Notes: generated by a model from the sequence alone, not told the origin. Counted from the first letter of the stretch, positions 17,526 to 26,657 are shown. The stretch: DNA of 64,000 nt from Celeribacter halophilus (GCF_900114135.1 NZ_FORY01000002.1:186001-250000); one strand, 5' to 3'. Numbers and translations: made by a program.

Positions 17526-17640
17526 TCAAACGCCAAGGCCTTCGCTGCGCACAACCTCAGCATAGAGCAGGTCGTAGCGCAAGCGGTCACCGGAGAGAAG
17601 GGTCAATGCAGGGCCGTCATAAAGGCCCGCCTGCGGTTTG
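17526..17640 (-). pseudogene. Possible 3' remnant of an unidentified gene
   Basis: Between the CRTAC1-like gene and xylB, the minus strand holds a short open frame that reads like a real protein C-terminus: QAGLYDGPALTLLSG, then DRLRYDLLYAEVVRSEGLGV, then TGA. It has no start codon of its own, and two consecutive TGA codons lie just upstream. I do not recognise the family. It could be the tail of a decayed gene, or chance. Confidence 0.25.
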
Positions 17641-17733
17641 TATGATCATCATGGGGAATAGCCTCCGCAAGCCTATTGATCTGAACTTCAGGTCGGGCGC
17701 ATAACTGTCGTGCCCATAACAAATGGAATTCAC

Positions 17734-19173
17734 ATGTATATCGGACTTGATCTCGGGACTTCCGGTCTCAAAGCCATTTTGATCGACGCGGATCAGAAGG
17801 TTGTGGCGGAGGCGAATGCCGCGCTGACGAATGAACGCCCGCAGGATGGCTGGTCGGAACAGGACCCGCAAAGCTGGCTGGATGCATGTGAGGCGGTTCT
17901 GGCCGCCCTCGGGGCGCAAGCGGACCTGTCCGGCGTGGCAGGCATCGGTCTGTCCGGCCAGATGCATGGCGCGACGCTTCTGGATGCTTCGGACAAGGTG
18001 CTCCGCCCCTGTATCCTGTGGAATGACACCCGCTCTCATGCGGAGGCAGCGGGGCTTGATGCCGACCCGAAATTCCGCGAGATCACCGGCAATATCGTCT
18101 TTCCGGGATTTACCGCGCCGAAACTTCTTTGGATGAAAAACAATGAACCCGAGATCTTCAAAAAGACCTCCAAGGTTCTGTTGCCAAAGGATTATCTGCG
18201 TCTGTTTCTGACGGGTGACTATGTGGGTGATATGTCCGACAGCGCTGGCACCGCTTGGTTCGACACGGGCAAACGCGATTGGTCCGATGCGCTTTTGGCG
18301 GCGACCGATATGGATCGCAGCTTCATGCCGCGTCTGGTGGAAGGTTCCGAAGTCTCCGGCCAGTTGCGCCCTGATCTGGCCTCGAAATGGGGGCTTCCGG
18401 CCTCCTGTGTCGTTGCGGGGGGCGGCGGTGACAATGCGGCCTCGGCCATCGGGGTTGGTGTGGTCAAAGCCGGTCAGGCCTTTGTGAGCCTTGGCACCTC
18501 CGGCGTGCTGTTTGCGGCTAATGACGGCTATCACCCCGATGCGGAGACGGCGGTGCATACGTTTTGTCACGCCTTGCCGGAGACTTGGCATCAGATGGGG
18601 GTGATCCTTGCAGCGACAGATGCGCTCAACTGGTATGGGCGCTTTGTCGGGCAGGAGGCGGCGCAACTGACCTCGGCGCTTGGCGCCGTTGAGGCGCCGG
18701 GCAAAACGCAATTTCTGCCCTATCTGGGCGGGGAGCGCACCCCTTTGAACGATGCGGGTATTCGTGGGGCTTTCACGGGATTGGAACATGCCACAGATAC
18801 GGCGGCGGGCACGCGCGCGGTGCTTGAAGGTGTGAGTTTTGCGATCAAGGATTGTGCTCAGGCTTTGGCAGCCACGGGCACCAAAATTGAACGACTCTTG
18901 GCTGTGGGTGGCGGTAGCCGGTCGCAGTATTGGTGCGAAGTGATTGCAACGGCTTTGGGCGTGCCTGTGGACCTTCCCGTTGCGGGAGATTTCGGCGGTG
19001 CTTTTGGTGCGGCACGTCTTGGCATGATGGCGGCGACAGGCGGCGGGGCAGAGATCGCCTCCGCCCCCGAGATCAAAACCACTATTGCGCCGAACACCGC
19101 ATTGACCTCGGCCTTTGAGGACGGGTTCGCGCGGTTCAAAGCGGCGCAAAGCGCGATCAAAACCTTGCGGTGA
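17734..19173 (+). CDS. xylB: Xylulokinase
   Basis: This 479-residue FGGY-family sugar kinase phosphorylates D-xylulose to xylulose 5-phosphate. It opens with GLDLGTSGLKAILID (phosphate-1 loop), has GLSGQMHGATLLD typical of XylB, the catalytic Asp in GGGGDNAASAIGVG, and the adenosine motif LLAVGGGSRSQYWCEVIA. Length matches Escherichia coli XylB (484). The ATG at 17734 has GGAA six bases upstream; a GTG 24 bases earlier is possible. No xylA or xylose transport genes are adjacent, so it is an orphan with respect to the pathway here and could act on a related ketose. Confidence 0.88.
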   Translation: MYIGLDLGTSGLKAILIDADQKVVAEANAALTNERPQDGWSEQDPQSWLDACEAVLAALGAQADLSGVAGIGLSGQMHGATLLDASDKVLRPCILWNDTRSHAEAAGLDADPKFREITGNIVFPGFTAPKLLWMKNNEPEIFKKTSKVLLPKDYLRLFLTGDYVGDMSDSAGTAWFDTGKRDWSDALLAATDMDRSFMPRLVEGSEVSGQLRPDLASKWGLPASCVVAGGGGDNAASAIGVGVVKAGQAFVSLGTSGVLFAANDGYHPDAETAVHTFCHALPETWHQMGVILAATDALNWYGRFVGQEAAQLTSALGAVEAPGKTQFLPYLGGERTPLNDAGIRGAFTGLEHATDTAAGTRAVLEGVSFAIKDCAQALAATGTKIERLLAVGGGSRSQYWCEVIATALGVPVDLPVAGDFGGAFGAARLGMMAATGGGAEIASAPEIKTTIAPNTALTSAFEDGFARFKAAQSAIKTLR

Positions 19174-19231
19174 GCGATTTTAAAGGGTTTCACAGTGGGC
19201 TGACAGCGCGGCAGTGATCTGCAACGGTGTT

Positions 19232-19260
19232 TTGACAGGTGCGTGGTGTCGGGCTTGTCA
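19232..19260 (+). promoter_or_regulatory. Candidate sigma-70 promoter of the siroheme synthase gene
   Basis: TTGACA (perfect -35) is followed after 17 bases by TTGTCA, a poor -10. It is 50 bases upstream of the start codon. The weak -10 suggests it would need an activator. Confidence 0.35.
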
Positions 19261-19309
19261 TTCGCGCGCCAATCGGTGACTCTGGGGAAAAGACAAAAGA
19301 GGCCGCGCG

Positions 19310-20290
19310 ATGAAATTCTTTCCCATGTTCCTGCGTATGAGCGGGCGCGATGTTGTGATTCTCGGCGGCGGCGAAACAGCGGCGCAAAAGGCGCGTTTGA
19401 TGCTGAAGACCGAAGCGAGGATCGTGCTTGTCGCGCCGGAGCTTGACGTGGAACTGGCCGCTCTGGTGGCCGAAGGTCGCGCCGAGCATCACGCGGGAGA
19501 GATCGACGAGTCGCTTTTTGCCAATGCCGCGCTGGTGTTTGTCTGCACCGAAGACGAGGTGCGGGATGCGGAGCTGGCTGAGGTGGTGCGTGCCGCAGGG
19601 GCCTTGGTCAATGTGGTGGACCGGCCCGATTTGTGCGAGGCCAACACGCCCTCTATCGTGGACCGTGACCCGCTCGTGGTGGCCATTGGCACGGAAGGGG
19701 CGGCGCCTGTGCTTGCCCGTCAGATCAAGACACGAATGGAAAGCCTGCTGGAGCCGCGTCTGGGCGAGCTTGTGGCCTTGGGCGGGCGCTTGCGTGATAC
19801 CGTGGCCGAAGAGATGCCGCGTGAGAAACGGCGGGCCTTCTGGCGCTGGGTCTATCAAGGCAGTCCACGCCAGTCCTTTGCCCGCGGAGCCGAGCGCGAG
19901 GCGGCGGAAAAGATCAAGGCTGCGATGGCTGCCGGTGGTGCGCCGGAGGACACGGGGCAGGGTTCTGTGGCGCTTTTGCCTGTTGGCAGCGTCGAGCCCG
20001 ACCTGATGACCTTGCGTGCGGTGCAGCGGATGCAGGAGGCCGATCTGGTGATTTGCGCCGAGCCGGAATTTGCGCCCATGCTGGAACTGGCCCGCCGCGA
20101 TGCCGAGCGGGTGATCGTGGGGCAGAGCTATGGCACGGAAGACTGGCTTTTGTCGGATCAGCGCAAGGCGATCATGTCGAAATATGAGGCCGGTGGGCGC
20201 GTTGTCTGGCTGGTGAGCCGCAGGGATGCGGAGCGGGCAGCACTTGGTCTGCCCGAGGATTTGGAGCGCGTTCCGGCGGTCAGGGTATAG
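19310..20290 (+). CDS. cysG: Siroheme synthase: precorrin-2 dehydrogenase/ferrochelatase with degenerate C-terminal SUMT domain
   Basis: The 326-residue protein starts with the CysG N-terminal fold: VVILGGGETAAQKARLML (NAD loop), VFVCTEDEV, and NVVDRPDLCEANTPSIVDRDPLVVAIGTEGAAPVLARQ split across adjacent blocks. This half converts precorrin-2 to sirohydrochlorin and inserts iron to give siroheme for sulfite and nitrite reductases. Residues 222-326 look like a shortened uroporphyrinogen methyltransferase domain. VGSVEPDLMTLRAVQRMQEADLVI aligns by eye with the SUMT opening, but the glycine-rich SAM loop and most of the 240-residue domain are missing. It therefore probably depends on a separate CobA. 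A good ribosome site (AAGAGG) precedes the ATG. The adenine deaminase gene follows closely. Confidence 0.85.
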   Translation: MKFFPMFLRMSGRDVVILGGGETAAQKARLMLKTEARIVLVAPELDVELAALVAEGRAEHHAGEIDESLFANAALVFVCTEDEVRDAELAEVVRAAGALVNVVDRPDLCEANTPSIVDRDPLVVAIGTEGAAPVLARQIKTRMESLLEPRLGELVALGGRLRDTVAEEMPREKRRAFWRWVYQGSPRQSFARGAEREAAEKIKAAMAAGGAPEDTGQGSVALLPVGSVEPDLMTLRAVQRMQEADLVICAEPEFAPMLELARRDAERVIVGQSYGTEDWLLSDQRKAIMSKYEAGGRVVWLVSRRDAERAALGLPEDLERVPAVRV

Positions 20291-20299
20291 GAGATGGAG

Positions 20300-21994
20300 A
20301 TGGGTGACTTGGAACGGCGGATTGCGGTGGCGCGTGGCGAGGAACCCGCTGATATCGTGCTGAAGAACGGCTTGATCTTTGATCTGATGACCGGGGAATT
20401 GATTGCGGGCGATGTCGCGATTGTGGGCGACCGGATCGCGGGCGTCTATGAGAGTTATCACGGCAAGCGCGAAATTGATGTGACGGGGCAGGTGATCGTG
20501 CCCGGTTTCATCGACACGCATCTCCATATCGAAAGCTCTCTGGTCACGCCTTTCGAATTTGACCGCTGCGTGTTGCCACGCGGTGTGACCACGGCGATTT
20601 GTGACCCGCATGAGATCGCCAATGTCATCGGCTTGCCGGGGATCCGCTATTTTCAGGCCGCCTCCGAACACACGCTCATGTCGATCCGTGTGCAGCTGTC
20701 CTCCTGTGTGCCCTCGACTCATATGGAGACGGCGGGGGCGGAGCTACTGGCCAAAGACATTGCCGAGGTGATGGGGCATCCCTCCGGCATCGGGCTGGCC
20801 GAGTTCATGAATTACCCCGGCGTGATCCACCGCGACGCGGAGGCGATGAAGAAAGTCCGGCTGTTCGAGGATGCCCATATCGACGGCCATTGCCCGCAGC
20901 TGTCAGGGACTGATCTCAACGCCTATATCGCGGCGGGTATTCGCACAGAACATGAGGCCACCACCGCCGATGAGGCGCGTGAGAAGCTGCGCAAAGGGAT
21001 GCGGGTGCTGATCCGCGAAGGGTCTGTGTCCAAGGATATGCATGCTCTGCAACCTCTGCTCACCCATTTGACCGCACCTTACATGTGTCTGTGCACCGAC
21101 GATCGCAATCCGCTGGATATCGGGGAATATGGCCATCTGGATTATGTGATCCGTGAGTTGATCGCGTTGGGCAGTCCGGCTCTGGCGGTGTATCGCGCGG
21201 CAACCCTATCGGCGGCGGAAGCGTTTGGCCTCAAGGATCGCGGCATGATCGCACCGGGTAAACGTGCCGATATTGTGGTGCTTGATAGTCTGGAAAAGTG
21301 CAATGCTTCCATAGTCTTTGCGGGCGGTGTTGAGGTGACAGACGAAGCCTTTGACGCCCGTGGGCATGTGGCCCCCGTTGGGCGTGGCTCTGTCAAGGCA
21401 CCAAAGGTGGTGTCGGAGGATTTCCGTGCCAGTGCCAACCGTGAAGAGACCGATGTGATCGGTATTCTTGAGGGCAAGATCATCACCGAGCATCTGCATG
21501 AAACCGTGCCGATTGTTGATGGTGACAAGGCGCCGGATCCTTCCCGCGATCTGACGCGCATCACGGTGATCGAGCGGCACGGCAAGAACGGCAATATCGC
21601 CAGCGGTTTTGTCAAAGGCTTCGGGCTGAAGGCGGGGGCGATTGCCTCCACGGTTTGCCATGACCACCACAATATCGCCTGTGTCGGCGTCGATTATGGG
21701 GACATGGCGCTGGCCGCCAATCGGCTCTCGGAGATCGAGGGCGGGTTTGTCGTGGTGCGAGATGGTGAGGTTCTGGCCGAACTGGCGTTGCCTGTAGCGG
21801 GATTGATGAGCCTTGAGCCTTTCGAAGTGGTGCGCGATCACCTGATCGAATTGCGCAAGGCCGCAGCCTCTTTGGGGGTCACTCTGGAAGAGCCGTTTTT
21901 GCAACTGGCCTTTCTGGCGCTGCCAGTGATTCCCGCGCTCAAGATCACGGATCGCGGCATGGTAGATGTGACCAAGTTCGAAATTATCGCCTGA
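20300..21994 (+). CDS. ade: Adenine deaminase
   Basis: The 564-residue amidohydrolase converts adenine to hypoxanthine and ammonia in purine salvage. Landmarks are [16 protein letters not shown] (metal ligands His74 and His76), [15 protein letters not shown], the binuclear-site [15 protein letters not shown], and the family-specific C-terminal half with [21 protein letters not shown] and VCHDHHNI. Two ATGs six bases apart are possible. I chose 20300 because AGGAG then lies six bases upstream, whereas it abuts the first ATG. The gene lies ten bases after the siroheme gene and is probably co-transcribed, though the pathways are unrelated. Confidence 0.92.
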   Translation: MGDLERRIAVARGEEPADIVLKNGLIFDLMTGELIAGDVAIVGDRIAGVYESYHGKREIDVTGQVIVPGFIDTHLHIESSLVTPFEFDRCVLPRGVTTAICDPHEIANVIGLPGIRYFQAASEHTLMSIRVQLSSCVPSTHMETAGAELLAKDIAEVMGHPSGIGLAEFMNYPGVIHRDAEAMKKVRLFEDAHIDGHCPQLSGTDLNAYIAAGIRTEHEATTADEAREKLRKGMRVLIREGSVSKDMHALQPLLTHLTAPYMCLCTDDRNPLDIGEYGHLDYVIRELIALGSPALAVYRAATLSAAEAFGLKDRGMIAPGKRADIVVLDSLEKCNASIVFAGGVEVTDEAFDARGHVAPVGRGSVKAPKVVSEDFRASANREETDVIGILEGKIITEHLHETVPIVDGDKAPDPSRDLTRITVIERHGKNGNIASGFVKGFGLKAGAIASTVCHDHHNIACVGVDYGDMALAANRLSEIEGGFVVVRDGEVLAELALPVAGLMSLEPFEVVRDHLIELRKAAASLGVTLEEPFLQLAFLALPVIPALKITDRGMVDVTKFEIIA

Positions 21995-22018
21995 CATCTC
22001 CTCTCTTTGAAGTCTGAT

Positions 22019-22044
22019 AGCACCCTCTGGAAACAGGGGGTGTT
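22019..22044 (+). terminator. Probable terminator after ade
   Basis: A stem of at least nine pairs (CACCCTCTG/CAGGGGGTG, one G-T pair) has a GAAA tetraloop and is followed by the T-containing stretch TTCTTGCTT. The T run is imperfect. Confidence 0.6.
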
Positions 22045-22209
22045 CTTGCTTGAAAGAAAAAGTGAACTGATTGGTTTAGTTTTGCATGTTTCCCATATTG
22101 ACGAAACTGTCAAAGTGACCACATGTTGCATCGAGATCAAAGAGTAAATCCGCCCCGCATGGTCATAATCCGGACCGTTCAGACGGGGTGTTTGTAAAGG
22201 AGAGACGAG

Positions 22210-22398
22210 ATGAAGAAACTGATCCTGCCCATGGCGCTGATCACTTTGAGCCTTGCCGCCTGTGAAAGCGTGGAGCGTTATCCTGTGTCGCAATGCACGA
22301 CGGATGATCACTATCCGGTGGCTTGTCAGGAAATTCAGGACGGGGAGAGCCCTGATGACCTCAAACCCGTTGATGTGCCGGAATTTATGGGCGCGTGA
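22210..22398 (+). CDS. Small putative lipoprotein
   Basis: The 62-residue peptide has a short positively charged start (MKK), a hydrophobic stretch and the lipobox LAAC with Cys at residue 18, so it is probably lipid-anchored and exported. The mature part is acidic and contains two more cysteines (QCTTDD and VACQEI) that could form a disulfide. AAAGGAG lies nine bases upstream of the ATG. No family is recognised. It stands alone between the ade terminator and its own terminator. Confidence 0.65.
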   Translation: MKKLILPMALITLSLAACESVERYPVSQCTTDDHYPVACQEIQDGESPDDLKPVDVPEFMGA

Positions 22399-22422
22399 GG
22401 TTTGATAGACCTATGCCATGAT

Positions 22423-22448
22423 AAAAGCCGCCCCAGAGGCGGCTTTTT
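22423..22448. terminator. Bidirectional terminator between lipoprotein and MepK-like genes
   Basis: AGCCGCC/GGCGGCT forms a seven-pair stem with a five-base loop, flanked by A residues on the left and T residues on the right. It can therefore end transcription from both convergent genes. Confidence 0.85.
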
Positions 22449-22470
22449 GTATCGGGAATAAGTATTCGGC

Positions 22471-23040
22471 TTAGCCGTTCCAGCTACGAACCACGCCGCA
22501 ATCCATATGGACGAAGTTGGAGCCGCGGTAGGTGCCCACACCTCCGGCAGAACAGGCTTTCGCCGCAGAGGCCATTTGCGTCACGGAACGGGATTTGAGA
22601 CGCAGGTCGGCCGCTTGGGCTTTCATGTGAAGAGAGTTCTTGGCAACACCGCGCGAGCGGGCACGCAGCATGGCGTTGGTTTCGGGGGAGCGGTAACCGG
22701 ACAGGAGCATATAGGGCTCGTCGGTTTCCATCAGCCGGTGCGCCGCTGTCATAATGTCTACGGTGCGCGCATCCACAGCTTTGACCTTGGAGTTGCGCCA
22801 GTCGCGGAAGAAATAGGTGATTTCCTTGAGCGCCTCGGGGATATATTCGCCTTCGATCCAGTAAATCGTGTCGATGCTCTCACCCGTGCGGCCCGAATAC
22901 ATGTTGAGCCGACGAACGTCACCTGCGCCGCGCAGGAAGCCTGCTGCATTGGCGTATACTGGAGTTGCGCTGATGGCTGTTGCTGCAAATCCGCGAAGAA
23001 GTCCACGGCGTGTGATCACGCCACTTGCTTTATTCGTCAT
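22471..23040 (-). CDS. DUF882 (YcbK/MepK-like) murein peptidase, Tat-exported
   Basis: The 189-residue protein has a twin-arginine signal (TRRGLLRG with a hydrophobic stretch to about residue 33). A DUF882 domain of the peptidase M15 superfamily follows, with SGYRSPETNAMLRARS, NSLHMKAQAADLRL (His and Asp zinc ligands) and NFVHMDCGVVRSW. In Escherichia coli, MepK (YcbK) is an endopeptidase that cuts meso-DAP cross-links made by LD-transpeptidases. The divergent neighbour here is an LD-transpeptidase, the same functional pair as ycbB-ycbK. Export through Tat implies folding with its metal in the cytoplasm. Confidence 0.85.
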   Translation of the reverse strand: MTNKASGVITRRGLLRGFAATAISATPVYANAAGFLRGAGDVRRLNMYSGRTGESIDTIYWIEGEYIPEALKEITYFFRDWRNSKVKAVDARTVDIMTAAHRLMETDEPYMLLSGYRSPETNAMLRARSRGVAKNSLHMKAQAADLRLKSRSVTQMASAAKACSAGGVGTYRGSNFVHMDCGVVRSWNG

Positions 23041-23697
23041 TCTATCAAAGCGTCCCGTCGCTTACCTGTTCCCGCCTCACGCGGTATGTCTTTCTTGTGT
23101 CAGCTTACGGTTTATATACCGTTTACGCCGACCACATTAGCCAGAATTTTCGACACGATTTTGACCTGCTGAAGGCATTTTTGCCTCTTTTTTCGGCCTT
23201 GTGCTGCGAAACATAGCGGTGCTGCGCAATCACAATTTTGTTAGATCGTGTGCCGGTTTTGTGCCCGTCGAGCGTAATCCGGCGTCGAAACTCCTGTATG
23301 AGAGCCACATTGCTGTGGTTCTGCGGTGTTTATGGCACATTGCGATTCTCCGGCCAAGCGCCGGTTTGGTCACTTCTCTTAAGAATGGGTTAAATCGGCG
23401 GGTTTTTGCGCAAATTCCTTTATAAATCCTTAATCTCAGGCCATATCCCGCGTCGGTCCACTAGGAGGCGCGGGCAGAATGGGGGCGAGACTGACCGTCA
23501 GAAATGGAGCGCGTCGTTTCTCGAAGAGGCATGGGAAACACCGGATTTAAGGGGAAAAATCCGGCTGCTTTCCCTTTCGCATGACCTGTTGTTCTTTTGG
23601 CACAGGGGCGCGGCGCTCTATACTTTGCTCTGCCGCACTGCGCGGAATTGATGTAATTCTGGGCCAACTGACTGCTGAACATCTTTCGAGGATACAT
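23041..23697. other. Long intergenic region between the mepK-like and ldt genes
   Basis: No convincing gene lies in these 657 bases; short frames have no ribosome site or family features. What can be seen: a short hairpin with a T run at 23173-23193 (AGGCA/TGCCT then T6), a CCCGCG/CGCGGG inverted repeat at 23447-23474, an eight-base inverted repeat CCGGATTT/AAATCCGG at 23541-23564, and a good promoter just before the ldt gene. The middle (about 23210-23440) is AT-richer than its surroundings. Confidence 0.5.
23597..23624 (+). promoter_or_regulatory. Sigma-70 promoter of the LD-transpeptidase gene
   Basis: TTGGCA and TATACT are spaced by 16 bases, each one mismatch from consensus. Transcription would begin near 23631, giving a leader of about 67 bases. 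Confidence 0.6.
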
Positions 23698-25344
23698 ATG
23701 TTGTTTTTTCCGGTTTCCCGGCTGTCGCAGCCACGCTTTGCTCACAAATCGCTGAAGGCGGGGCTTCTGGCCATGTCGCTCGCCCTGACTGGCGCACCGC
23801 TTGTTCTGGCCCCTGCGCCGGTGCAGGCGCAACAGGTCAGCGCCTTTATGCAATCGGTGGCCGAGGCTGCATCATCTTCAAAGGTGCTCTCCGAATTCTA
23901 CCGCGCCAACGGCTATAAACCGGTTTTCACGGACAATTCCGCACGGGCCAAGGCGCGGCGTCAGGCGCTGCTGCGGGCGGTGAATGCCGCGCCGGCCAAG
24001 GGGCTTGCGCCCTATGACACCTCGCTTCTCGTCGCCAATCTGCGCGCGATCAAATCCGACCGTGATCTGGGCCGCGCCGAAGTGGCGATGGCACAGCTTT
24101 TCCTCGACTACGCCCGAGACATCCAGACCGGCCAACTGGTCCCGTCCCGCATCGATTCCGGTCTGGTGCGTCAGGTGCCTTACCGCGATGGTCTTGCGGT
24201 TCTGACGAATTTCACCAAATCCAATCCGCAGGCCTACCTGCGCAAGCTGGAACCCAGCTCGCCGGAATATGCGCGTCTGCTCAAGGAAAAAGCCAATCTG
24301 GAACAGGTTCTGGGCAAGGGCGGCTGGGGCCAGACCGTGCCCGGTTCGAAATATGAACCCGGTGACAGCGGCAATGGAGTCGTCATCCTGCGCAATCGTC
24401 TGATGGCTATGGGCTACCTGCCGCGCTCTGCGGCGACCACTTATGATGCCAAGATGCAAAAGGCGGTGCAGCAATTCCAGATGGACCACGGTTTGACGGC
24501 GGACGGTGTGGCGGGCAAAGCCACGCTGGACGAGGTCAATGTCGGTCCGGAAAAACGCCTTGCTTCGATCCTCGTGGCGCTTGAGCGTGAGCGCTGGATC
24601 AATATGCCTTTGGGTGAACGCCACGTCTGGGTCAATCTGACGGATTTCTCCGCGAAGATTATCGACGACGGGCGTGTGACCTTCGAGACGCGTTCGGTGA
24701 TCGGGCAGAATGTTGGCGACCGCCGTAGCCCTGAGTTCTCCGACGAGATGGAGCATCTGGTTATCAATCCGACGTGGAATGTGCCGCGCTCGATTGCGGT
24801 TAAGGAATATCTGCCGATGATGCAGAAAAACCCGAATGCCGCAGGCCATTTGCGCCTTGTGGACAGTCGGGGCCGGACGGTGAACCGCGCCAATGTGGAT
24901 TTCTCGCAATACACGTCCCGCAGCTTCCCGTTCAATCTGAAACAGCCGCCGTCGAACCGCAATGCGCTCGGGCTGGTGAAGTTCATGTTCCCGAACAAAT
25001 ACAACATCTACCTACATGACACCCCGTCGAAGAGCCTGTTCGGCCGCGAAGTGCGCGCCTTCTCGCATGGCTGTATCCGCCTACAACAGCCCTTCGATTT
25101 CGCCTATGCGCTTTTGGCCAAGCAAACCTCCGATCCGGAAGGCTTCTTTCAGGCCAAGCTGAAATCGGGTGTCGAATCCGTGGTGCCTCTCGAAAAGCAT
25201 GTGCCGGTGCACCTGATCTACCGCACCGCTGTGAGCAAGCCGAAAGGCGGCATGGAATATCGTCGTGATATCTATGGGCGGGATGCGAAAATCTGGGCTG
25301 CGCTGCAAAACAAAGGCGTGCAACTGCGCTCTGTCGGCGGATAA
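23698..25344 (+). CDS. LD-transpeptidase, YcbB/LdtD-like
   Basis: The 548-residue protein has an N-terminal signal/anchor (hydrophobic about 22-42, cleavage near VQAQQ). A scaffold domain follows with EFYRANGYKPVF, then a PG_binding_1 module (GDSGNGVVILRNRLMAMGYL, then AVQQFQMDHGLTADGVAGKATL). The C-terminal YkuD catalytic domain has HGCIRL, with the catalytic Cys at 459 and His at 457. Such enzymes form 3-3 DAP-DAP cross-links in murein and can bypass beta-lactam-sensitive PBPs. The ATG at 23698 has GAGGA five bases upstream. Its divergent neighbour is the matching MepK-like endopeptidase. A terminator follows, separating it from lpxD. Confidence 0.9.
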   Translation: MLFFPVSRLSQPRFAHKSLKAGLLAMSLALTGAPLVLAPAPVQAQQVSAFMQSVAEAASSSKVLSEFYRANGYKPVFTDNSARAKARRQALLRAVNAAPAKGLAPYDTSLLVANLRAIKSDRDLGRAEVAMAQLFLDYARDIQTGQLVPSRIDSGLVRQVPYRDGLAVLTNFTKSNPQAYLRKLEPSSPEYARLLKEKANLEQVLGKGGWGQTVPGSKYEPGDSGNGVVILRNRLMAMGYLPRSAATTYDAKMQKAVQQFQMDHGLTADGVAGKATLDEVNVGPEKRLASILVALERERWINMPLGERHVWVNLTDFSAKIIDDGRVTFETRSVIGQNVGDRRSPEFSDEMEHLVINPTWNVPRSIAVKEYLPMMQKNPNAAGHLRLVDSRGRTVNRANVDFSQYTSRSFPFNLKQPPSNRNALGLVKFMFPNKYNIYLHDTPSKSLFGREVRAFSHGCIRLQQPFDFAYALLAKQTSDPEGFFQAKLKSGVESVVPLEKHVPVHLIYRTAVSKPKGGMEYRRDIYGRDAKIWAALQNKGVQLRSVGG

Positions 25345-25386
25345 CGGCGCGCTCTGATCAAGAGATTGCAACAGTGCTGAAACATG

Positions 25387-25424
25387 AGGGCGTTCAGGGG
25401 AAATCCTTGGACGCCCTTCCTTTT
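25387..25424 (+). terminator. Rho-independent terminator after the LD-transpeptidase gene
   Basis: A 13-pair imperfect stem begins AGGGCGT and closes ACGCCCT, and is followed by TCCTTTT. It lies between the ldt stop codon and lpxD. Confidence 0.65.
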
Positions 25425-25475
25425 CAAAGCTCGAGAAAGTGCTTATGTCTTCGGCAATTCAACCGGAGAGACCCT

Positions 25476-26537
25476 ATGCCCATCACCATTGCAGAGCTTG
25501 CCACCGCCCTGAACGCGCCTTTCGCCGGAGATGGCGGTATTGTCGTGCATGGGGCCTCCGAGCCGCAAGATGCGGGGGCGACGGATCTGGCGCTGGCGAT
25601 GGACCCGCGCTTTGCCGAGTTGATTGCAAAGGGCGAGGCGCAGGCGGCTGTGCTTTGGGATGGGGCGGATTGGCAGTCATTGGGCCTCAAGGCGGCCATC
25701 CTTGTCAAACGCGCACGTCTGGCTATGGCTGGCGTGACGGCCAGTTTCGATCACGGGCTTGGGCTTGAGCCGGGGATCCATCCAACGGCGGTGATCCATG
25801 AGACGGCAGAGATCGCAGAGGGCGCGGCCATCGGTCCGCTGGTGGTGATCGGCAAGGGGGCCAGGATCGGGCGGAACGCACGGATTGCGCCGCAGGTGTC
25901 TATCGGGGCGGGGGTGACGATTGGCGACGATGCCTTGATCCATTCCGGCGTCAAGATCGGGGCCAGAGCCACAATCGGCGACCGGCTCATCGCGCAACCC
26001 GGTGGTGTGATTGGCGCGGATGGATTTTCCTTTGTCACGCAGGAGAAATCTGCGGTGGAAGAAGCCCGCGAAAGCCTTGGAGAAACGGTTGAGGCCGCAG
26101 GGCAGGCATGGATGCGGATTGCCTCGATCGGGTCGGTTGTGATCGGGGATGATGTCGAGCTTGGGGCCAATGTCACCATTGATCAAGGCACCATTCGCGC
26201 CACCCGCATCGGCAACGGCACGAAGCTCGATAATCAGGTTCACATTGGCCACAACGTCGTGGTCGGCAACCACTGTCTGCTTTGCGGGCAGGTCGGGATT
26301 GCCGGCTCCACGGTGATCGGTGATTTCTGTGTCATGGGCGGGCAAGCGGGCGCGGCGGACAACCTGACCATCGGGCAGGGAGCCATCATCGGCGCGGGCA
26401 CGGGCGTTTTGTCCAATGTGCCCAAGGGCAAGGCGATGATGGGCTATCCTGCGGTGGCGATGCAAACCCATGTGGAGATGTATAAGGCGCTGCGTCGTTT
26501 GCCGCGTATGCTCTCTAAACTCAAAGGGAAAGCGTGA
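25476..26537 (+). CDS. lpxD: UDP-3-O-acylglucosamine N-acyltransferase (LpxD)
   Basis: LpxD adds the N-linked hydroxyacyl chain to UDP-3-O-acylglucosamine, the third step of lipid A synthesis, using an acyl-ACP donor. The 353-residue protein has the N-terminal uridine-binding domain (about 1-100), then a long run of left-handed beta-helix hexapeptides (IGPLVVIGKGARIG, IAPQVSIGAGVTIG). The catalytic histidine region QVHIGHNVVVG and a helical C-terminus ending RLPRMLSKLKGKA follow. The ATG at 25476 is preceded by CGGAGAG. It normally lies with fabZ and lpxA; here it stands next to an acyl carrier protein and ketosynthase pair instead, which may make its acyl donor. Confidence 0.92.
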   Translation: MPITIAELATALNAPFAGDGGIVVHGASEPQDAGATDLALAMDPRFAELIAKGEAQAAVLWDGADWQSLGLKAAILVKRARLAMAGVTASFDHGLGLEPGIHPTAVIHETAEIAEGAAIGPLVVIGKGARIGRNARIAPQVSIGAGVTIGDDALIHSGVKIGARATIGDRLIAQPGGVIGADGFSFVTQEKSAVEEARESLGETVEAAGQAWMRIASIGSVVIGDDVELGANVTIDQGTIRATRIGNGTKLDNQVHIGHNVVVGNHCLLCGQVGIAGSTVIGDFCVMGGQAGAADNLTIGQGAIIGAGTGVLSNVPKGKAMMGYPAVAMQTHVEMYKALRRLPRMLSKLKGKA

Positions 26538-26657
26538 GTGCACTGCATCGTCGCGTCACATCATAAGGAACTGTCACAAAAACCTGTTCCAAAGGCGGAA
26601 AATTCGGACTAAAGCGTTTCTCGAACACCTTAAACCACAGAACTTCGGGAAGCACGG

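Noticed and set aside
17617-19149. A 510-codon open frame antisense to xylB
   Set aside because: It has no domains and is fully explained by xylB on the plus strand.
19190-20722. A 510-codon open frame antisense to cysG and ade
   Set aside because: It spans two well-supported genes and shows only His/Arg/Gln-rich composition.
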